A stretch of 11,234 nucleotides of DNA, taken from Acidobacteria bacterium AH-259-G07 (GTDB taxonomy: Bacteria; Acidobacteriota; UBA6911; RPQK01; JADFOI01). The notes under the pieces are model-generated. The model saw nothing but the letters and a program-made list of their open reading frames with translations. It did no database searches and was not told the DNA's origin. The stretch lies in assembly GCA_027717925.1 (NCBI GenBank), contig JALLON010000065.1:1-11234 (forward strand), written 5' to 3'. This document shows positions 7,532 to 11,234 of the stretch, in pieces. A program made the position numbers and the translations under genes. How positions within the stretch are numbered: position 1 is the first letter of the stretch; each line of letters opens with the position of its first letter.

Positions 7532-7922
7532 CGTCAAAACCCTATGCGGTGCAGGCCATCCGCTCGGAAATCGTGCGAAAAATGACCCACAAAAGCGACT
7601 TTGATTGCCCCTAAACATGTTTGGTGCCCCCAGGAACTCTTTTGTGCCAATCGCTCCTCTCTGTAAGAACCCCCTTGCCCGCCGTTACGGTCCTCAAACC
7701 CGTACCAGACGCGGCTTTCAGAACCAAAAATTTCCCTCGAACAACGCGAAACCGAAACCACAAAATGGATGTTTTGTGCCATTTTCCTGACTTCACTCCC
7801 AAACCCCACTCCGCGCGATTCAAAAATCGGCAATAAGGGAGGAGCAGCAAAATCCATTGAAAAAATGGATGGCCACAAAAAAAAAGCTGCAGCTGCGGAT
7901 CCTCGCTCCATCGGTGTTTCCC
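7532..7922. other. 390-base gap between operon and recombinase, no convincing gene
   Basis: This stretch lies downstream of the recombinase and upstream of the operon, so the operon promoter should be here, but I see no clear -35/-10 pair. A minus-strand frame from an ATG at 7911 to a stop at 7534 (125 codons) fills the gap. It starts 12 bases after the recombinase stop and has a purine-rich AGGGGA before it. Its product is phenylalanine-rich, shows no domain, and is probably not real. The gap also holds a short palindrome and direct copies of TTTTGTGCCA at 7640-7649 and 7772-7781. Confidence 0.45.
7759..7778. repeat. Inverted repeat CACAAAA-N6-TTTTGTG
   Basis: Perfect 7-base arms at 7759-7765 and 7772-7778 with a 6-base centre, about 230 bases upstream of the operon start. 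No T-run follows on either strand, so it is a poor terminator. It could be an operator for a dimeric regulator. The right arm lies inside one copy of the repeated TTTTGTGCCA. Confidence 0.35.
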
Positions 7923-9050
7923 CTACCCCTCAGTTGGTGCGGGCCGATACAGCTCTTCCACGGACCTTCGAAGCCTGCCCGCGTCAATGTGGACGTAGAT
8001 CTTCGTGGTATTCAAAGACTCGTGCCCGAGTAAGGCATTGATGTGCTCAATCGGCTGCCCTTTCAGATGGAGATGAGTGGCAAATGTGTGCCGAAGTAGG
8101 TGTGGCGTGAGTTTCTTGGAGAGTTTCACTTTCCTCGAGAGTTGATCGCAAACATTGTTGACGTCGAATTTGGACATGGGCTGGAGCGTCTTCAGCGAAA
8201 TGAAGGCCTGAGGGCACACGCATTCCGGCCGAAAACGAACATAGTTTTCGTAAGCCTCAAAGGCTGGGGCCGGGAAGGGAAGCAAGCGTTGTTTATCTCC
8301 CTTCCCAAAAACATGAAGATAGATCTCCGTGTCGCTGACCTTCTCGATGTGCTCGAAGCGCATATTGACGAGCTCCTCTCGACGTAATCCCGGGTAGTAA
8401 AGAATAGAGATCATGGCACGAACCTGTTTGCCACGGATCGTGGAGGTTCGACGCAAAGAGCCGGTGAAGCTCAAAAGACGCTCAATATCTTCGAACGTGA
8501 GGAACTTGGGGATCCGCCGCGGCACTTTCAGTTTTCGGACGCCGACAAGCGGGGAAACGTCCACTAACCTGTGATGAACCGCCCAGACATAAAAAGAATT
8601 CAGCGAGCAAATCTTCCGATTAATGGTGGTGGCCCGCAGCCCACGATTCGAGAGCGAGACGATGTACTCTTCAATCTGCTCCCGGCTGCAGCCCAGCAGG
8701 TGAGCTGACGCCGCGCGGCTTTGCTCAATAAAGGACTCCGACCCGGAGCCCCCAGATGGGTTGGCCCGGCTTGAGCCTGAACGGTTGGCTATTGATACGG
8801 TTTCGCGAAGACTTTCAGAGGCCTCATCAGCGTTAATTACATCCGTATTCGTGCCGACCCTCCCACCAGTGCTGTGACCGTCTCCACTGAGCCAGGCCTG
8901 GAATTGCGTCAGATCCCGGACATACTCCTGCAGCGTACTCTCCGGGTATCCAAACAAATGCTTGGCGTTTTCCTGGTAGCCGACCAGGGCATTCTGCTGC
9001 CACTCTTCTTTCACAGCGTCGATTAAACATCGGAGCTGGCTACCAAACAA
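7923..9050 (-). CDS. Tyrosine recombinase / integrase (XerC/D-like)
   Basis: A 375-residue site-specific recombinase with the full catalytic set: GLRREEL (R223), the beta-hairpin lysine in GKGDKQR (K250), TPHLLRHTFATHL (H317 and R320), LLGH (H343) and the nucleophile in KIYVH (Y352). It should cut and rejoin DNA at core sites through a 3'-phosphotyrosine. The N-terminal core-binding domain is split. One helix pair sits at about 35-57 and the rest at about 113-160 (EQIEEYIVSLSNRGLRATTI). Between them is a Ser/Gly/Asn-rich linker of some 55 residues that Xer proteins normally lack. Start is uncertain: an in-frame TAG lies just upstream, the first possible start is TTG at 9050, and no strong ribosome site precedes it. 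GTG at 9014 is an alternative. The gene points away from the tRNA-Arg fragment about 1.85 kb to its right, which is a plausible attachment site for it. Confidence 0.9.
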   Translation of the reverse strand: MFGSQLRCLIDAVKEEWQQNALVGYQENAKHLFGYPESTLQEYVRDLTQFQAWLSGDGHSTGGRVGTNTDVINADEASESLRETVSIANRSGSSRANPSGGSGSESFIEQSRAASAHLLGCSREQIEEYIVSLSNRGLRATTINRKICSLNSFYVWAVHHRLVDVSPLVGVRKLKVPRRIPKFLTFEDIERLLSFTGSLRRTSTIRGKQVRAMISILYYPGLRREELVNMRFEHIEKVSDTEIYLHVFGKGDKQRLLPFPAPAFEAYENYVRFRPECVCPQAFISLKTLQPMSKFDVNNVCDQLSRKVKLSKKLTPHLLRHTFATHLHLKGQPIEHINALLGHESLNTTKIYVHIDAGRLRRSVEELYRPAPTEG

Positions 9051-9176
9051 TTGTGGCTAAGAGACACTGTGTGACAGGGTGAGAATAATTCGATACTTCT
9101 GCAACCCTAATTTTTCCTTGAAATCTCCTTACAGGTCGCACCCTCTGCACCCTCCAGTAATGACGTGGGTTTCAGA

Positions 9177-9208
9177 GGGTGCAAGTGGAAAAATGACCAC
9201 TTGCACCC
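9177..9208. repeat. Perfect 12-base inverted repeat
   Basis: GGGTGCAAGTGG at 9177-9188 and its exact complement CCACTTGCACCC at 9197-9208 flank an 8-base A-rich centre. It is built from two of the GCACCC units and is the strongest palindrome in the cluster. Confidence 0.7.
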
Positions 9209-9225
9209 GCACCCTAAACGTATTT

Positions 9226-9254
9226 TTGAAACCCGCACTGCACCTGGGTTTCAA
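9226..9254. repeat. 9-base inverted repeat TTGAAACCC/GGGTTTCAA
   Basis: Arms at 9226-9234 and 9246-9254 are perfect, with an 11-base centre. A further GGGTTTCA occurs at 9168-9175, so this is a second motif woven among the GCACCC units. Confidence 0.55.
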
Positions 9255-9317
9255 GCGAATACCACCTGTAAATAAAGAAAACACTCTACTTACAAGTCGC
9301 ACCCACTTGCACCCTCA

Positions 9318-9373
9318 CTTGCACCCTCCTTATTCCTTTATTTTTCAATAAATTAAAGAAAAGAGGGTGCAAG
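9318..9373. repeat. 11-base inverted repeat around AT-rich loop
   Basis: CTTGCACCCTC (9318-9328) pairs perfectly with GAGGGTGCAAG (9363-9373). The 34-base interior is very AT-rich and holds its own hairpin, TTTATT-TTTC-AATAAA, at 9337-9352. This is a possible unwinding element or cruciform. Confidence 0.6.
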
Positions 9374-9388
9374 GGTGCGACTCGTAGG

Positions 9389-9906
9389 AAAGTCTGACGG
9401 GAATAAATGAGAAGTCCACAAAATCTTTTGAAAACTGGCAAAGATAAGGATCACCATCCTTGATAATCTGACAGAGCACCCTTAGGAAAACAAACAAGTT
9501 TTATCCTTCCAAGCACGTTCAGGACCCCATATTTTGACGACTTCGGGACTAAGCCCCGGTTGCCGCCTCACATGATCACTGGTGGCCCGCTACTGTCAGA
9601 TGGGGTGGCGTGGCGGCGCCACCGGGTTGACCATTGGTACGGTCTCCCATAATTCGGCACAGCGACAGACCGCACTACTTACACCAAATGTAACCCCCGG
9701 CTGGATGTTTGTCTTTGATTGGATCTCAGGAGATATTGTCAGTAAAAGGGAAAAAAATTGCGCGAGGTTGTCCCACAATCGACGAAGCCCCAGTGGTCAA
9801 GGTAATCATATGCCCCGAATTTCCGAAAAACTATCGACGTCGGGCGCAAAAACCATTTCGAGTATTGGGGGAAGCTAAGAGGGTTCCAAGACCGGGTAAA
9901 AAAGCC
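9389..9906. other. Non-coding stretch with small hairpins
   Basis: No frame here has recognisable protein character. Visible structure includes a hairpin AAGGAT-CACC-ATCCTT at 9446-9461. A GC-rich hairpin GGTGGCG-N6-CGCCACC lies at 9604-9623. A 9-base inverted pair has ATCTGACAG at 9466-9474 and CTGTCAGAT at 9593-9601, 118 bases apart. None suggests a specific function. Confidence 0.4.
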
Positions 9907-10021
9907 GTGGAAACCGCCGCCCTTTGGAAGCGGTGGGAAAACCCACAACTGTTTTCCCGCCGCTCCCACAGCGCTTGGAAAACGCCTCGCTGTCGCTCGC
10001 CGTTTCCCACAGTTCCCACTG
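9907..10021. repeat. TGGGAAAAC repeat cluster
   Basis: Variants of TGG(G)AAAAC occur at about 9907, 9934 and 9976, and inverted at 9951 (GTTTTCCC), 10002 (GTTTCCCA) and 10012 (GTTCCCAC). The core is an inverted repeat with arms GCGGTGGGAAAAC (9930-9942) and GTTTTCCCGCCGC (9951-9963). One T/C mismatch still pairs as G:T in RNA. Its CCCACA-type boxes resemble, loosely, DnaA-box-like sequences at origins. It may belong to the same replication or control region as the GCACCC cluster. Confidence 0.5.
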
Positions 10022-10176
10022 CTTCTACGTCTACCGAAATCAATCTTCTTCTTCTAACTGTCATGCGAGACCAACACAGGAGTTTACGCCGACCATCGTG
10101 TGGTAAGGACAGCGCTGTGGGCTCAGGCGGGGAATCCGTTCCTCCCGTTTTTCTCCCTGTTTCTGGTCACCCGAGT
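10022..10176. other. Leader region of the small plus-strand gene
   Basis: There is no gene in these 155 bases. A pyrimidine-rich run with CTTCTTCTTCT lies near 10043-10053. The stretch carries the upstream half of the promoter for the next gene, without a good -35 box. Confidence 0.3.
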
Positions 10177-10185
10177 TGGTAGAAT
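10177..10185 (+). promoter_or_regulatory. Extended -10 promoter of the small uncharacterised gene
   Basis: TGG-TAGAAT matches an extended -10 element (TGn followed by a -10 hexamer with 5 of 6 matches). The -35 position has only CTGTTT. Transcription would start near 10192, about 17 bases before the ATG, leaving just room for the ribosome site. Confidence 0.5.
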
Positions 10186-10195
10186 GCATTTCGAA

Positions 10196-10202
10196 GGGAG
10201 GA
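10196..10202 (+). promoter_or_regulatory. Strong ribosome binding site fixing the start at 10209
   Basis: GGGAGGA with its core 7 bases before the ATG at 10209. The in-frame ATG-like start at 10176 lies upstream of the likely transcription start and has no such site. Confidence 0.65.
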
Positions 10203-10208
10203 ACCATC

Positions 10209-10706
10209 ATGCCACTTTACCTTTGTCGTTGGCCCAATGGAGATTTCTCATTCGTTTCGGCAGCCAACAAAGAAGCAGCCGTAGAACCACTGGACGAAGT
10301 AGCAAACGCAGAGGGATGTCCTCTTCATGCCGTAAGGGAGTTCATGGTTCATTTTCATTTGGCCGACGATGGCGCGTTTGAATTTGAAGGATTCGGAGAA
10401 GTGACTCAGGACGCGATCTGGGAAACCTACCCAATTCTGGATGAGACGTTAGACCTTATTTGCGAGCATGAACCCGCATTTGAACTTCAGGGACCCCAAA
10501 CTCCAAAACAGCAGATGATGATTAGCGAGGCTGTCAGCAAAGAGCGAACACGGATTGAGCCGAAGAAAGTGAGGCAACCCAAGACACAACTGGGGCGGGA
10601 GATTAAAAAGGCCATGGATGCCCCGACAAGCATCATCGATCGTGAGATCGGCAAGGGAGCTACAGAAAGACTCCGAAGATTGAAGCTGAAGGGTAAGCCA
10701 AACTGA
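10209..10706 (+). CDS. Uncharacterised 165-residue protein
   Basis: A two-part soluble protein I cannot assign to a named family. Residues 1-95 look like a compact acidic domain (MPLYLCRWPNGDFSFVSA, then DFMV-like EFMVHFHLADDGAFEFEGFG). It is rich in aromatic and acidic residues, with beta-strand alternation at the start. Residues 96-165 are basic and probably helical or disordered (KERTRIEPKKVRQPKTQLGR, ending RLRRLKLKGKPN). An acidic head with a basic tail fits a small nucleic-acid- or partner-binding protein, but this is inference. No membrane segment or signal peptide is present. The extended -10 promoter and the GGGAGGA site make this a well-supported gene. It stands alone, opposite in direction to the recombinase, and lies between the origin-like repeats and the tRNA attachment site, so it is probably cargo or an accessory gene of the element. 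Confidence 0.75.
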   Translation: MPLYLCRWPNGDFSFVSAANKEAAVEPLDEVANAEGCPLHAVREFMVHFHLADDGAFEFEGFGEVTQDAIWETYPILDETLDLICEHEPAFELQGPQTPKQQMMISEAVSKERTRIEPKKVRQPKTQLGREIKKAMDAPTSIIDREIGKGATERLRRLKLKGKPN

Positions 10707-10717
10707 GTCGTTTTGCA

Positions 10718-10751
10718 GCTTCAGTCTGACCCTTCGGTGAATTACTGAAGC
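10718..10751 (+). terminator. Hairpin after the uncharacterised gene
   Basis: GCTTCAGT (10718-10725) pairs with ACTGAAGC (10744-10751). The loop can pair further as ACC-CTTC-GGT. It begins 12 bases after the stop codon, a good position for a terminator. No T-run follows, so intrinsic termination is doubtful. Confidence 0.4.
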
Positions 10752-10778
10752 CGATCTCTGTGTGAGAATTTGTGTGTG

Positions 10779-10822
10779 AAAATCCTTCCAAAATCTGCCA
10801 AAATCGAGAAAATCAGCAAAAA
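10779..10822. other. Five helically phased A-tracts (predicted bent DNA)
   Basis: A-runs of four or five bases start at 10779, 10790, 10800, 10809 and 10818, each followed by T-C. The spacing of 9-11 bases matches the helical repeat. Such phasing bends DNA. The array lies about 75-115 bases before the tRNA-Arg crossover point, where recombinase complexes often need a bend. Confidence 0.5.
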
Positions 10823-10893
10823 TCTGCTAAACGCAAATCCAACTGTTTCAATAAGTTATTGTATTTGAGGAGGTTGTGAAACCCAGGGGTTCT

Positions 10894-10940
<47 letters not shown>

Positions 10941-11234
10941 TTTCCTTCTCTATTGTTTTCAATAATTTAAGTATCCCTCGACGTAAGCTGGAAATATCGT
11001 CAATTTGCCCAATGTTTCCAAAATGTTTCCATTTGCCTGTCATTTTGGGGGAATTGGGGCTGGACACACACAGCTGTAATTTCCTTTACACCCCTATGGT
11101 TACAGGAAGACACACACAGGGCAACTTTTCTTAACACCTCTGAGAGGCCCATCGCGGGAGGGGAAGCCTACCCCCTGTCCCCTTTGTTTGTCTGCGTGCG
11201 ACTTGTCTGAGGACCGGTGGGGCTATGCTAATGC
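10941..11234. other. Region beyond the att site, no gene seen
   Basis: No frame with protein character is visible. Short repeats are present: ATGTTTCCA at 11012-11020 and 11023-11031, and GACACACACAG at 11063-11073 and 11109-11119. A small hairpin CCTCT-G-AGAGG lies at 11137-11147. It may be host intergenic DNA downstream of the original tRNA gene, or the start of a tandem element. Confidence 0.4.

Larger units (their letters stand above)
9128..9388. repeat. GCACCC repeat cluster, origin-like
   Basis: GCACCC occurs forward at 9138, 9147, 9203, 9209, 9299, 9309 and 9321, and reversed (GGGTGC) at 9177, 9365 and 9373. That is ten copies in 260 bases, with another at 9476. A longer unit CTTACARGTCGCACCC occurs at 9128-9143 and 9289-9304, with an inverted copy (14 of 16 matches) at 9373-9388. 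An AT-rich tract at about 9330-9361 sits between the forward and reverse copies. Repeats flanking an AT-rich tract are typical of replication origins with iterons. No initiator gene is in the window, so origin function is inference. A recombinase-binding array upstream of the integrase gene is the main alternative. No protein-coding frame is supported here. Confidence 0.55.

Noticed and set aside
7532..7618. Longer start for the STAS/TolC-like protein at 7618
   Set aside because: The extra 29 residues look unlike coding sequence, and MGEIVELVP at 7531 is a more natural start.
7534..7911. Minus-strand frame of 125 codons filling the gap between recombinase and operon
   Set aside because: The position and the AGGGGA before its start are tempting. 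The product is compositionally odd, overlaps a palindrome and repeats, and shows no domain.
9128..9388. CRISPR array
   Set aside because: The repeats are short, in both orientations and irregularly spaced, without uniform spacers, and no cas genes are present.
9226..9388. Rho-independent terminators among the palindromes upstream of the recombinase
   Set aside because: No stem is followed by a T-run on the relevant strand, and they lie upstream of the gene's start, not after a gene.
9709..10182. Plus-strand frame of 157 codons through the repeat region
   Set aside because: Its second half is translated from the TGGGAAAAC repeat cluster, it has no ribosome site, and no domain is visible.

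Overview
The window looks like an accessory region, probably part of an integrative element, from a Gram-negative bacterium of about 50-55% GC. It has an RND efflux fragment, an outer-membrane-factor-like domain and a membrane-fusion-like domain, all of which imply two membranes. The host lineage cannot be read from the sequence. Acidobacteriota or a similar uncultured group is a guess only.

Left end (1-1916): a fragment of a CusA/CzcA heavy-metal RND pump runs in from outside the window and stops inside its second membrane helix at about position 592. There it is joined directly to an IS1634-type transposase reading the other way. Both genes are broken at the same junction. The pump lacks everything after roughly its first third, and the transposase lacks its C-terminal catalytic block.

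Centre (1917-7531, minus strand): five tightly packed genes, read right to left, form an apparent operon with a combination I do not recognise. (1) A STAS domain, an internal signal-peptide-like segment and a half-length TolC-like domain in one protein. (2) A membrane-anchored HerA/DUF87-type ATPase. (3) An Orc1/STAND-like P-loop ATPase with two C-terminal membrane helices. (4) A YdjM-type membrane metal-dependent hydrolase fused to a split lipoyl/coiled-coil module like those of HlyD-type adaptors. (5) A 62-residue KOW/SH3-like protein. Two gene pairs overlap by GTGA and one by 29 bases, so the products are probably made together. Two motor ATPases, an adaptor-like and an outer-membrane-factor-like part suggest an envelope-spanning machine. 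This is the strongest candidate for an undescribed system.

Right part (7532-11234): a 390-base gap, then a complete tyrosine recombinase on the minus strand. It is followed by about 1.15 kb with no convincing gene but with two clusters of repeats. One is built on GCACCC around an AT-rich tract and the other on TGGGAAAAC; both look origin-like. A small uncharacterised gene with a good promoter and ribosome site follows on the plus strand. Five helically phased A-tracts then precede a 45-base 3' fragment of a tRNA-Arg(TCT) gene, cut in its anticodon loop. That fragment is what an integration event leaves at the far end of an element. DNA left of about 10896 is therefore probably the element, and DNA to the right host flank or a tandem element. 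The intact tRNA and the other element end are not in view.
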